Of a stretch of DNA of 64,000 nucleotides, positions 1 to 8,845 are shown piece by piece (the stretch's first letter is position 1; every line of letters starts with the position of its first letter). Under the pieces are notes generated by a model, which was not told the DNA's origin, did no database searches, and was given only the letters and a program-made list of their open reading frames with translations. The stretch spans positions 124,001 through 188,000 of the forward strand of contig CAVPUY010000015.1 of the NCBI GenBank assembly GCA_963709075.1, in the 5' to 3' direction. Origin of the DNA: Palsa-506 sp963709075. GTDB taxonomy: Bacteria; Actinomycetota; Actinomycetes; Streptosporangiales; Streptosporangiaceae. A program made the position numbers and the translations under genes.

Positions 1-111
1 CCCGCTATTGTCAAGGGCCGGGGCAGCCCGCACCGCGCCGGGGGCCGCAGCCAAGGCCCGGCGGCTGACCGGGCTGCCGGGATCAGCGCGAGCACAACAC
101 CGCAGGGAGCC

Positions 112-2121
112 GTGCGGCTCCGCCGAGAGGAGCCGGGGAACGCCGTGCCTGACCTCAAGCTCAACCCCGATCGCGGGAGGCGCGAGCAGCCGGGCGAGGG
201 CCGCGCCGGGCCAGGCCGGCCCGGCCAGGACCGGCCGGGTAACCCCGGCGGCAGCCCGGGGAGTGGGCTGGCTCCGGCCCGGGCCGCGCTCTCGGCGGTG
301 CGCCCGAAGGCGCTCTGGCGCAGCCACCGGCTGTTCACGATCCTTGTCCTGCTGTCCTTGCTGCCCCGGATCCTGGCGGCAAGGGCCTTCCGCCCCGCGC
401 TGCTCACCGCGGACTCGTTCCTTTACATGAAGGACGCGGTCAACTCCACCCTCGGCGTGATCAGGCCGTCCGGCTATTCGTTCTTCTTGCGGGTGCTCGA
501 GCCATTCCACAGCCTGCTGCTGATCACGACGATCCAGCACCTGATGGGCATCGCGATAGCGGTGATCGTGTACGGCCTGCTGCGCTACCACGGCCTGCCC
601 GGGTGGGGTGCCGCGCTTGCCGCCGCCCCGACCCTCTTCGATACCCGGCAGATCGCGCTGGAGTCCTACATCCTGCCGGACACCCTGTACTGCCTCGTGA
701 TCATGCTCGCCGTCGCCGTGCTGCTCACCAAGCACACCCCGAGGCTCTGGCAGTGCGCGGTGGCCGGCCTGCTGCTCGCCTACGCGTCCGTGCTGCGCGG
801 GAACGGCCTGCCGATCGTTTTCGTGGCGCTCGCCTTCATGCTCGCCCGGCGGGTCGGCTGGCGAGCGCTGGCAGCCGCCTTGGCCGCCGCCGCGATACCG
901 CTGATCGGCTACGCCGCCGCCTACGATCACTCCTACGGCCAGTTCAATATCACCAGCAGCGACGGCATCTTCCTCTGGTCACGCACGACGAGCTTCGCCA
1001 ACTGCGCCATCATCAAGCCGCCGGCCCGGCTGCTGCCGCTCTGCCCGAGCCGGGAGAAGTCGATCCACGTGCCGCCGCCCTCGGCCTGGTCCGTGTCGTC
1101 CTTGCTGGCCGCGCCGACGTCGGCGGACTACCTTTGGGCACCCGACGTCTGGTGGCGGCATGACGCGCATCCGGGCATCAACGCCTACAACGACAAGCTC
1201 GGCAGGCAGTTCGCGATCGATGCGATCAAGGCCCAGCCGCTCGACTACCTGCGGGTTAGCGGCAGGGACATCGGGCTGGTCTTCCTGTCCACGGACCGGC
1301 CGCTGGCGCACGAGACGATGAGCTTCACCACCGCGCCGCACATCGCGGTGCTGCCGTCGTACTACATCGCGGACCTGCGGGCGTATGCGCACACGACGCA
1401 GAACACCCACCCGGTCCAGCCGTACGCCTACTTCCTGTTCCTGTACCAGCTGCCGGTCTACTTCCCCGGCTTCGTCTTCTTCCTCGTGGTACTCGCCGGG
1501 CTGGCCGGGGTCATCAGGGACTGGCGGCGGTGGGGCGGGCTGCAGGCGCTGCCGTGGCTGATCGCCGCGATCAGCATCGTGCTCCCCGCGCTGCTGACCC
1601 AGTCCCTGTACCGCTACACGATCGTGGCGATCCCGCTGGCCTGCCTGGCGGCCGGGATGACATTCGCCCGGCGCGGCGGTCCGGGCCCGGAGCCGGCCAC
1701 CGCGGCGGCCACGCCGAGCACAGCGACGGCTACGGCGGCGAGTACAGCGACGGCCACAGCCGTAACTCCAGGGCCGGCGACGGCCCATGCCGAGAGCCCA
1801 GGGCCGACGACGGCCCATGCCGAGAGCCCAGGGCCAGCCATAGCCGTAACCCCAGGGCCGACGACGGCGCATGCCGAGCCGGATGGCGCCCCGGTCCCGG
1901 CGGCCGACCCGGCCGACCCGGCCGACCCGCCATCCGCCGCGGTCCCGGCCGACCCGCCACCCGCCGCGGTCCCGGCCGACCCACTGGGCACGACACCGCC
2001 GGCCGATACAGACACCGATCCGGGCACCGCCGTGCTCCCGGCCGGCTGGCCGAACGAGCCTGCCCCGGCCGACCAAGGAATCCCGCCGGATTCAGGCGAC
2101 GAACCGGATACCGTCCCCTAA
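112..2121 (+). CDS. GT-C-like multi-pass membrane protein with low-complexity C-terminal tail
   Basis: This is a polytopic membrane protein of about 669 residues. A basic, Gly/Pro-rich N-terminus of about 70 residues precedes the first membrane segment (about 73-92). An acidic D-S-x-x-Y motif follows at about 101-105, where GT-C glycosyltransferases carry a catalytic Asp in the first outer loop. More hydrophobic segments lie at about 140-270 and 440-520. The signature SDGIFLWSRT (about 283-292) is shared with the paralogue at 7193-8765. The last 145 residues are Ala/Pro/Thr-rich and come from about 30-bp DNA repeats near 1770-1890. The GTG at 112 has an upstream AGGGAG; a GTG at 145 is an alternative. 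The frame is also open to the window edge, so the true start may lie outside. Transfer of a lipid-linked sugar is only an inference. Confidence 0.7.
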   Translation: MRLRREEPGNAVPDLKLNPDRGRREQPGEGRAGPGRPGQDRPGNPGGSPGSGLAPARAALSAVRPKALWRSHRLFTILVLLSLLPRILAARAFRPALLTADSFLYMKDAVNSTLGVIRPSGYSFFLRVLEPFHSLLLITTIQHLMGIAIAVIVYGLLRYHGLPGWGAALAAAPTLFDTRQIALESYILPDTLYCLVIMLAVAVLLTKHTPRLWQCAVAGLLLAYASVLRGNGLPIVFVALAFMLARRVGWRALAAALAAAAIPLIGYAAAYDHSYGQFNITSSDGIFLWSRTTSFANCAIIKPPARLLPLCPSREKSIHVPPPSAWSVSSLLAAPTSADYLWAPDVWWRHDAHPGINAYNDKLGRQFAIDAIKAQPLDYLRVSGRDIGLVFLSTDRPLAHETMSFTTAPHIAVLPSYYIADLRAYAHTTQNTHPVQPYAYFLFLYQLPVYFPGFVFFLVVLAGLAGVIRDWRRWGGLQALPWLIAAISIVLPALLTQSLYRYTIVAIPLACLAAGMTFARRGGPGPEPATAAATPSTATATAASTATATAVTPGPATAHAESPGPTTAHAESPGPAIAVTPGPTTAHAEPDGAPVPAADPADPADPPSAAVPADPPPAAVPADPLGTTPPADTDTDPGTAVLPAGWPNEPAPADQGIPPDSGDEPDTVP

Positions 2122-2232
2122 CGCGCTGGCCAGGAACGCTGACCGGGGCACGGTGCACGTCGCGCTTGCGATGACCTGGCCGACCGTGCTTCACATGATC
2201 CGCTCAGCCCGCCCGCCGCCGCCCCCCCGGTG

Positions 2233-2471
2233 CCCAACCCGATGAATGTGGCAGCCACAGGGTTCTGACCCCATCGTTGTCACATCCATCGGGTTACCCC
2301 GGGGCGCAGCTGGCAAGCGGGGGGCGCTCGGCACCACCCGGGGCCGGCCACAGCCCAACCCGATGAATGTGGCAGCCACAGGGTTCTGACCCCATCGTTG
2401 TCACATCCATCGGGTTACCCCGGGGCACAGCTGGCAAGCGGGGGCCGCCCGGTACTACCCGGGGCCGGCCA
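2233..2471. repeat. Two tandem copies of a 121-bp unit containing a long inverted repeat
   Basis: The first copy starts at 2233 and the second at 2354, nearly identical for about 95 bp and diverging slightly at the end. Each holds 15-base arms (2236-2250 with 2281-2295; 2357-2371 with 2402-2416) that pair with one mismatch around a 30-base loop. The loop contains a smaller GGGTTCTGACCC stem. The units lie 112 bp after the stop of the upstream membrane protein gene, so they could end its transcript. They also resemble mobile palindromic intergenic elements. No ORF in them is credible. The rest of 2122-2635 shows no gene. Confidence 0.8.
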
Positions 2472-2598
2472 CGGCCGCCGGGGCCGCCCTGGGCCGCCGG
2501 AGGCCGCCGGGGGCCGCCGGGGCCGCCCTGGGCCGCCGGGGGCCGCCGGGGCCGCCCTCGGCGCCCGGCACCGCCTGGGGCCGCCGGGGGCCGCCCAG
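2461..2598. repeat. GC-only low-complexity tract (GGCCGCCGG-like units)
   Basis: The tract consists almost only of G and C, in imperfect repeats of GGCCGCCGGGG and GGCCGCCCTGG. It lies between the 121-bp tandem repeat and the end of the convergent MFS gene. Translations of it are poly-Gly/Pro/Arg and are not believed to be proteins. Confidence 0.75.
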
Positions 2599-2635
2599 CC
2601 GCTATGGTCGCCAACCTAACCGGCAGCGTTCATGG

Positions 2636-4201
2636 TTACCGCTGCCTAGCGGCCAGCCTTTGCTCGCGGCTACTTGCGGCTGCCTGACGCAGTGGGGGGA
2701 CGGTTCCTGGCTGGCCGGCCACCATCCGGAACGCCGCGAGCAGGCCGCCGAGCAGCGCCGCGATCGCCAGCGCCACGCAGGTCGTCGTTTCCGCGTGCGC
2801 AGAAAGCAGCCGGAAGGCGCCGGCTCCCGGCTGGGCCGGCAGCCGCCCGGCCAGGTTCAGGTACAGGGTGCCGAACGTCGCCACCCCGACGACCAGCGCC
2901 AGCTGGTTGACCGTCACGATCATGCCGGTCGCATCGGCAGCGTCGGCGACCGGGACCCGCATCAGCACCGAGGTCATCAGCGGGCTGAAGGCCGCCGCCA
3001 TGCAGCCGCCGATCAGCCCGAGCGCCAGGTACAGCGCGATCCCGCCGGTGCCGCCGCCGTGCAGCAGGCTCGCCAGCGTCGCCAGCCCGGCCGCCAGGCC
3101 GGCGAATCCGCCGATCGCCAGCCACGGGCGGAGCCGGGCGGGCAGCCGCTGCCAGTTCAGGCTGACCGCGGCGAACGCCAGCGCTGATGGCGCGAAGGTC
3201 AGCCCGGCGCGGAGCGGCGACTCGCCGAGCCCGCTCTGCAACTCGAGCGCGAGCGCGAAGAACATCCCGCCGAACACGGACATCACGGCGAACAGCGCGC
3301 CGATACCGGCCGCTACGCCCGGCAGGCGCAGGATCCGGCCGGGGACGAGCGGCGAGCCGCCCCGGGCGGCCAGCCGCCGCTCGGCGAGCACGAAGCAGCC
3401 GAGCAGCACAGCGCTGCCTGCCATGCTGGCCCAGCCCCAGGCGGGCCAGTGTTCCGGCTGGCCGAGGACGAGCGGCAGCACGAGCGCGAGCACCGCGGGC
3501 GAGAGCGTCAGCAGGCCGGCCAAGTCGAGTCCGCGGCCGGGCTGGGGGTGCCCGGCCGGCAGCATCCGCCAGCCGGCCGCCAGCAGGATCACCCCGATCG
3601 GCACGTTCACGAGGAAGACCGGGCGCCACGTCGCGCCGAGCAGGTTCGCGGTGATCAGCAGGCCGCCGGCGATCTGGCCGACGACGATACCGCCGGCCAG
3701 CACGGCCGAGTACGCGCTCATCGCCCTGGCCCGGGACGTCCCGGTGAATGTCCGCTGGATCAGGCTCAGCACCTGCGGGATCATGATGGCCGCGCCGACG
3801 CCCTGGACGAACCGGAGGGCGATCAGCAGGCCGGCGGACGGGGCCAGCCCGCAGCCGAGCGAGGCCAGCGTGAACAGGGCCAGCCCGGCCAGGAACATGT
3901 GCCGGTGGCCAATCAGGTCGCCCAGCCGGGCGCCGGTTACCAGCAGCACCGCGTACGCGATCGTGTAGCCGGCGATGACCAGCTGCAGCCCGGCCCCGGA
4001 TGCGTGCAGCCCGGCGTGAATGGCGGGGGCAGCCACGTTCACCACCGAGGCATCGAGCACCGCCATGAACTGGCCGGCCAGCACGATCGCGAGCAGTACG
4101 CCTGGCCGGGCGCCCCGGAGCCGTGCGGTCCGCCGCCCGGCCCGGCCGGCGTCGCCGGAATGAACGGCAAGGTCCTGACGGCTAACACTGAGGTCTGTCA
4201 T
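2636..4201 (-). CDS. MFS drug:H+ antiporter, DHA2 (EmrB/QacA) type
   Basis: This 521-residue major facilitator has a cytoplasmic N-terminus of about 35 residues and at least 12 hydrophobic segments; the family usually has 14. The first helix ends in the DHA2 motif MAVLDASVVNVAAPAI (about 47-62). The loop GARLGDLIGHRHMF matches MFS motif A. The region VGQIAGGLL...WRPVFLVNVPIG corresponds to motif C and the following helix, with Gln in place of the usual Pro. It should export small toxic molecules using the proton gradient. It is divergent from an MmyB-type regulator starting near 4304, a typical regulator-exporter pair, so the roughly 100-bp gap probably holds both promoters and the operator. 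Substrate unknown. Confidence 0.88.
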   Translation of the reverse strand: MTDLSVSRQDLAVHSGDAGRAGRRTARLRGARPGVLLAIVLAGQFMAVLDASVVNVAAPAIHAGLHASGAGLQLVIAGYTIAYAVLLVTGARLGDLIGHRHMFLAGLALFTLASLGCGLAPSAGLLIALRFVQGVGAAIMIPQVLSLIQRTFTGTSRARAMSAYSAVLAGGIVVGQIAGGLLITANLLGATWRPVFLVNVPIGVILLAAGWRMLPAGHPQPGRGLDLAGLLTLSPAVLALVLPLVLGQPEHWPAWGWASMAGSAVLLGCFVLAERRLAARGGSPLVPGRILRLPGVAAGIGALFAVMSVFGGMFFALALELQSGLGESPLRAGLTFAPSALAFAAVSLNWQRLPARLRPWLAIGGFAGLAAGLATLASLLHGGGTGGIALYLALGLIGGCMAAAFSPLMTSVLMRVPVADAADATGMIVTVNQLALVVGVATFGTLYLNLAGRLPAQPGAGAFRLLSAHAETTTCVALAIAALLGGLLAAFRMVAGQPGTVPPLRQAAASSREQRLAARQR

Positions 4202-4303
4202 GGCTTAGAGCCTGCCGCGGACTCGATGCCAGTACCGAGAGCCTGTTTATCCTGGTATCAGCAGCACCTGGCAGCGCTGGGCCAGCTGGGTGAGGATGGA
4301 AAC

Positions 4304-5412
4304 ATGACCACCGCGACGACCGCCAGCACCAGGACCGCCGAGCGGACCGGGACCGCCGAGCGGACCGGAACCGCCGAGCGGACCGGGACCGCCCGGGCCA
4401 CCGCAACGACCGAGAGCACCAGGACCGCCGAGCGGACCGGGACCGCCGAGCGGACCGGGACCGGCCGGGCGCAGCGCAGATCAGGCGGGCCGAGCTTGCC
4501 GCGTTCCTGCGCAGCCGCCGGGAACGGATCAGGCCGGAGGACGTCGGGCTGCCGCCCGGGCTGCGCCGCCGGACCGCCGGGCTGCGCCGCGAGGAGGTCG
4601 CCCAGCTAGCTGGCGTCGGCGTCACCTGGTACACCTGGCTGGAGCAGGGCCGCCCGATCAACGCGAGCATTCAGGTGCTCGACGCGGTGGCCCGGACCCT
4701 CCGGCTCGACCAGGCAGAGCGAGAGCACCTGTACCGGCTGGCGGACGTCCCGGACGCCGCGGCGGCCGGCGCCGCCGCCGAGTCCTGCCCGCAGGTGGCA
4801 CCGGAGATCCAGGACATCCTGGACAGTCTCTCGCCGCTGCCGGCGAGCGTCCTCAACGAGCGCTTTGACCTGCTCGCCTGGAACGCGCCCTACGCCGCCC
4901 TGTGGCCCGGCATGACCGGCGCCGCACCGGGCGAGCGCAACACGCTCTGGATGTGCTTCACCTGCGCGGACTGCTGCAACCCGTACGTGAACCGGGCAGC
5001 ACAGCTGCCTACCCTCGTCGCCCAGCTGCGCGGAGCCTACGGGCGGCACGTCGGCGAGCCGGCCTGGACCGGGTTCGTGCGCCGGCTGCAGGCGGCCAGC
5101 CCGCATTTCACCCGGCTGTGGGCCGAGCAGGACGTGGCCAGCCAGGTCACCTACCTGAAGATCTTCCGGCATCCGGCGCATCCCCGGCTGGCCATGACGA
5201 CCACCAGTCTCGGCGTGCTCGCCACGCCAGGCACGCGGATCGTCGTCTACACGCCTGCCGACCAGACCTGCCGCGACGCCATTGATCAGCTGCTCGCCGG
5301 GCTGGGCGCCGACGCTCGCTTCCCGTGCTGGCCGCGGCACTACCGGCTGGCCGAGCCTGCAGCCGCCGGGAAGAACGGCCCTCGCGACGCCGCGGCCGCT
5401 GCCCTGGCCTAA
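4304..5412 (+). CDS. XRE-family regulator with MmyB-like ligand-binding domain (frameshifted near 4475)
   Basis: The helix-turn-helix lies at about 4480-4700. It carries the family hallmarks RRRTAGLRREEVAQLAGV, then TWYTWLEQGR, then a dimer helix (VLDAVARTLRLD). The MmyB-like PAS-type ligand domain (PF17765 family) follows to the end (LLAWNAPYAALWPG... and HPRLAMTTTSLGVL). The HTH frame has no upstream ATG or GTG before a stop at 4291. The ATG at 4304 lies in another frame that encodes TAERTG repeats, so one missing base near 4475 would join them into about 369 residues. The gene is divergent from the MFS exporter and probably represses it, responding to an unknown fatty or drug-like ligand. 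Confidence 0.75.
4329..4470. repeat. 18-bp coding minisatellite (TAERTG repeats)
   Basis: The unit ACCGCCGAGCGGACCGGG occurs about five times, in two blocks (about 4333-4393 and 4426-4463) separated by a degenerate stretch. In the frame opened by the ATG at 4304 it encodes Thr-Ala-Glu-Arg-Thr-Gly repeats at the N-terminus of the MmyB-type regulator. An 18-bp unit preserves frame when copy number changes. Confidence 0.75.
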
Positions 5413-5422
5413 CCTGAGCGGC

Positions 5423-7057
5423 ATGGCCACCGATGCCCCAGCGCCCGTCGATGCCGCCGCGCAGTCAGACCCGGACGCCCAGCCAGCCCCGCACACCACC
5501 GCCGGCAAGATAGCTGATCTGGAACGGCGCCGCCGGGAGGCGGTACACGCCGGGTCGCAGCGAGCCGTCGAGCGGCAGCATGCCAAGGGCAAGATGACCG
5601 CGCGCGAGCGGGTCGACCAGCTGCTCGACCCGGGGTCGTTCACCGAGCTTGACGAGCACGCCAGGCACCGCGCCACCGATTTCGGGATGGCCGCCAACCG
5701 GCCTTACGGCGACGGCGTCGTGACCGGCTACGGCACGATCGACGGGCGGCCGGTGTGCGTGTTCAGCCAGGATTTCACCGTCTTCGGCGGCTCGCTCGGC
5801 GAGGTCTACGGCCAGAAGATCGTCAAGGTGATGGACCACGCGCTGAAGACCGGCTGCCCGATCATCGGCATCAACGACGGCGGCGGGGCGCGGATCCAGG
5901 AAGGCGTGGTCGCCCTCGGCCTGTTCGGCGAGGTCTTCTACCGCAACGTGGTCGCCTCCGGGGTGATCCCGCAGATCTCGCTGATCATGGGCCCGTGCGC
6001 GGGCGGCGCCGTCTACTCCCCCGCGATCACCGACTTCACGCTGATGGTCGACGGCATCTCGCACATGTTCATCACCGGCCCTGACGTCATCAAGACGGTC
6101 ACCGGCGAGGAGGTCAGCTTCGAGGATCTGGGCGGCGCGCACGCGCACAACACCAAGTCCGGCGTGGCGCACTACCAGGCCGCGGACGAGACCGACTGCC
6201 TGGACTTCGCCCGGGAGCTGCTCTCCTACCTGCCGTCCAACAACCTGGAGGATCCGCCCGTCTATCCGGCTGCTGACGGCGACGACGTGCTCGAGATCAC
6301 CCAGGCGGACGAGGAACTCGACAGCCTCATCCCGGATTCCCCTAACCAGCCCTATGACATGCACGAGGTGATCGGCCACGTACTCGACGACGCCGAGTTC
6401 CTGGAGATCCACGCCGGCTTCGCGCAGAACATCGTCGTCGGCTTCGGCCGGGTGGCCGGGATGCCAGTCGGCGTGGTGGCCAACCAGCCGATGCACTTCG
6501 CCGGCTGCCTGGACATCGACGCAGCGGAGAAGGCCGCGCGCTTCGTCCGGACCTGTGACGCGTTCAGCGTCCCGGTACTGACGTTCGTCGACGTGCCGGG
6601 CTTCCTGCCGGGCACGGACCAGGAGTGGGACGGCATCATCCGGCGCGGCGCCAAGATTATCTATGCCTACGCCGAGGCGACCGTGCCCAAGATCACGGTG
6701 ATCACCCGCAAGGCCTACGGCGGTGCCTATGTCGTGATGGGCTCCAAGCACCTCGGCGGCGACATCAACCTGGCCTGGCCGACCGCGCAGATCGCGGTGA
6801 TCGGCGCGCAGGGCGCGGTCAATATTTTGTACCGCCGCGAGCTGGCGGAGGCGGCTGACCAAAATGAGCTCCGCGCCGAATACATGACGGAGTACGAGGA
6901 TACGCTCGCGAACCCCTACATCACGGCGGAGCGCGGCTATGTCGACGCGGTGATCCGCCCGGCGGAGACCCGCGGCCAGGTCATCCGGGCGCTCCGCGCG
7001 CTGCACAGCAAGCGCCAGACGATGCCGCCGCGGAAGCACGGGAACATACCCCTGTAA
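5423..7057 (+). CDS. pccB: Acyl-CoA (propionyl/acetyl-CoA) carboxylase beta subunit, carboxyltransferase
   Basis: This 544-residue protein transfers carboxyl from carboxybiotin to acetyl-CoA or propionyl-CoA in the cytosol, giving malonyl- or methylmalonyl-CoA. The N-terminal crotonase-like domain carries NDGGGARIQEG and PCAGGAVYSPAI, oxyanion-hole loops. The C-terminal domain carries TRKAYGGAYVVMGSKHLGGD and WPTAQIAVIGAQGAVN. An Asp in the SKHLGGD segment lies where actinobacterial PccB-type enzymes, from memory, have the Asp that favours propionyl-CoA; AccB types have a hydrophobic residue or Cys. The ATG at 5423 is 10 bp after the regulator stop. The cognate epsilon (9828) and alpha (10188) genes lie downstream past two other genes. 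Propionyl-CoA specificity is an inference. Confidence 0.93.
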   Translation: MATDAPAPVDAAAQSDPDAQPAPHTTAGKIADLERRRREAVHAGSQRAVERQHAKGKMTARERVDQLLDPGSFTELDEHARHRATDFGMAANRPYGDGVVTGYGTIDGRPVCVFSQDFTVFGGSLGEVYGQKIVKVMDHALKTGCPIIGINDGGGARIQEGVVALGLFGEVFYRNVVASGVIPQISLIMGPCAGGAVYSPAITDFTLMVDGISHMFITGPDVIKTVTGEEVSFEDLGGAHAHNTKSGVAHYQAADETDCLDFARELLSYLPSNNLEDPPVYPAADGDDVLEITQADEELDSLIPDSPNQPYDMHEVIGHVLDDAEFLEIHAGFAQNIVVGFGRVAGMPVGVVANQPMHFAGCLDIDAAEKAARFVRTCDAFSVPVLTFVDVPGFLPGTDQEWDGIIRRGAKIIYAYAEATVPKITVITRKAYGGAYVVMGSKHLGGDINLAWPTAQIAVIGAQGAVNILYRRELAEAADQNELRAEYMTEYEDTLANPYITAERGYVDAVIRPAETRGQVIRALRALHSKRQTMPPRKHGNIPL

Positions 7058-7101
7058 CCGGCCAGGTACCCCGCCTGTCCCGCCCGGCCCCGTCCCGGCG
7101 C

Positions 7102-7160
7102 ATTTCATGATCACGGATTATCCGCCCGGCGCCAGCACGCAAATTTCCGTGATCATAAAT
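7102..7160. terminator. Inverted repeat after pccB (ATGATCACGGA family)
   Basis: The arms ATGATCACGGA (7107-7117) and TCCGTGATCAT (7146-7156) pair perfectly, extended by ATTT/AAAT with one bulged C, over a 28-base loop. The element sits 50 bp after the pccB stop and before the next gene on the same strand. The same 11-base arm recurs at 55268-55323 after rplQ, which supports a terminator or repeated palindromic element. Confidence 0.6.
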
Positions 7161-7192
7161 GGCCGTTAGCGCCGGCGTGGCAAGATCGCCCC

Positions 7193-8765
7193 ATGAATAG
7201 GGGTGGTAATGCCCTACAATTCCTAGCGAGACACTGGATTTTTAGCGTCGCATTCGCCTTCGGCATTGCGCTGCGCATAATCACCATGCTCGGCTTCCGG
7301 CCGGCCATCTGGCTCGGCGGCGACTCGACGTCTTACCTGACCACGGGCCTCTCGCTGATCCCCGGCATCTCGCGCCAGTCCGGCTACGGGCTGGTGCTCT
7401 TCCTGCTGCGCCCGCTGCACAGCTTCACCGTCGTCACCGCCCTCCAGCACCTTGCCGGGCTCATCATCGCGGCGGCGATCTACGCGCTGCTCCGCCGCTA
7501 CGGCCTGCCTGCCTGGGGCGCGACGCTGGCTGCCCTCCCGGTCCTGCTCGACGCCTACCAGCTGCAGCTTGAGCAGGAGATACTCGCGACCACGACATTC
7601 GGCTTCCTGGCGATCGCCGCGGTGGCCCTCATCCTGTGGTGGCGCGGACGACCGGCCCCGGTGGGCAACAGGCGCGGCCGCGGCGCTGCTCGCGATCTCG
7701 TCGATTACCTGGCCCGCCGGGCTGCCCTTGCTCATCTTGTTCGTCCTCTACCTGGTGCTGCGAAGGGCCGGCTGGCGGGCCGTGGTAACCGGACTGGCGG
7801 CCGGCGCGATACCGCTGGTGATGTACCTCGCCTGGTTCGACGTGAATTACCACACGGTGGCATTCAACGACAGCGACGGAATCTTCCTGTGGTCGCGGAC
7901 CATGGCATTCGCCAATTGCTCGGTCATCCGGCCCCCGGCGGACGAGGCGGTGCTCTGCCCGCGGCAGCCGGTGGCACAGCGCCCGGACGGCCCCACCTAC
8001 ATCTGGGCGGCGAAAACGCCGCTGAAGGCGCTGCCCGGGCCGAAGTTCTCCGCCAGCAACAACGCGCTGGCGATGAACTTCGCCCTGCGGGCCATTGCCG
8101 CCCAGCCCGGTGACTACGCCAGGACCGTGCTTGACGGCTTCTGGCTCACGTTCAGCTGGGGCAGGCCGGACAGCCGCAGCGCGCTGCACAGCGAGAAATA
8201 CCAGTTCGCCTTCGCGACCAGGACCTGGGCCAGCGCGGCGACCAGCCGTGAGCTGGCGGCTGACCAGCGCTACTACACCCACGGCGCCGCCACGCCGACC
8301 AGGGCGGTGCCGCCGTTCGCCGGCTGGATGGCCAGCTATCAGCGCTTCGGCTTCCTGCGCGGGACGCTGCTCGGCATCGTGCTGCTGATCGGGCTCGGCG
8401 GGATCCTGCGCCGGCTGGCCGGGGGCGGGTTCCGCCGCCTGCGCGGCTGGGGCGGCCCGGCCCTCTATCCGTGGACCGCGGCCATGGTCATGCTGATCAT
8501 CCCCAACGTGACGGCCAGCTTCTCCATCCGCTACGTCGTGCCTGCTCAGCCGGTCGCCTGCCTGGCCGCCGGGCTTGCCTTCGCGCGCGCAAGGCGCCGC
8601 GGCGACCAGCAGCCCGCACGCACGGCCGGGCCGGCCGCGGTCACCGCCCCGGCGCTGCCCGCCGACCACCCGGCCGCCGGATCTGCCCCGGCGCACGCCT
8701 CGGCGACCGCCGCCGAGACCGCACCGGCGCCCCCGGCACCTCCCGCACCTTCGGCACCAGAGTGA
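7193..8765 (+). CDS. GT-C-like membrane protein, paralogue of 112-2121 (frameshifted near 7645)
   Basis: Two overlapping reading frames join into one protein of about 523 residues if the extra G in CGCGGAC (near 7645) is removed. It aligns with the first gene throughout. Shared features are the D-S-x-x-Y motif after the first helix (GGDSTSYL), the block QHLxGxxIAxxIYxLLRxxGLPxWGA, the signature SDGIFLWSRT then FANC, and helices near the C-terminus ending in LAAGLAFARA. It ends in an Ala/Pro-rich tail, as does its paralogue. It lies between pccB and the NYN gene, splitting the usual carboxylase cluster. It is probably a membrane sugar transferase of unknown substrate. A real disabling mutation cannot be excluded. 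Confidence 0.65.
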
Positions 8766-8845
8766 CGCCGCCGGGCCGCGCTTCCTGCGGTTCCGGGATC
8801 GGTCCGCACCGGTTAGCTGCGGGCTGGCACTAGAGTCGGATCACC

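Noticed and set aside
1..111. Upstream continuation of the first membrane protein gene
   Set aside because: The frame stays open to base 1, but the sequence has no conserved features and an AGGGAG precedes the GTG at 112; the start is left uncertain rather than extended.
2191..2687. Short frames inside the 121-bp repeats and the GC-only tract
   Set aside because: They repeat the same peptide because the DNA repeats, and they are low-complexity in all frames.
5465..7114. Long open frame on the minus strand opposite pccB (about 549 residues)
   Set aside because: It is the mirror of a well-conserved gene in high-GC DNA; the translation is Arg/Asp/His-rich with no motifs.
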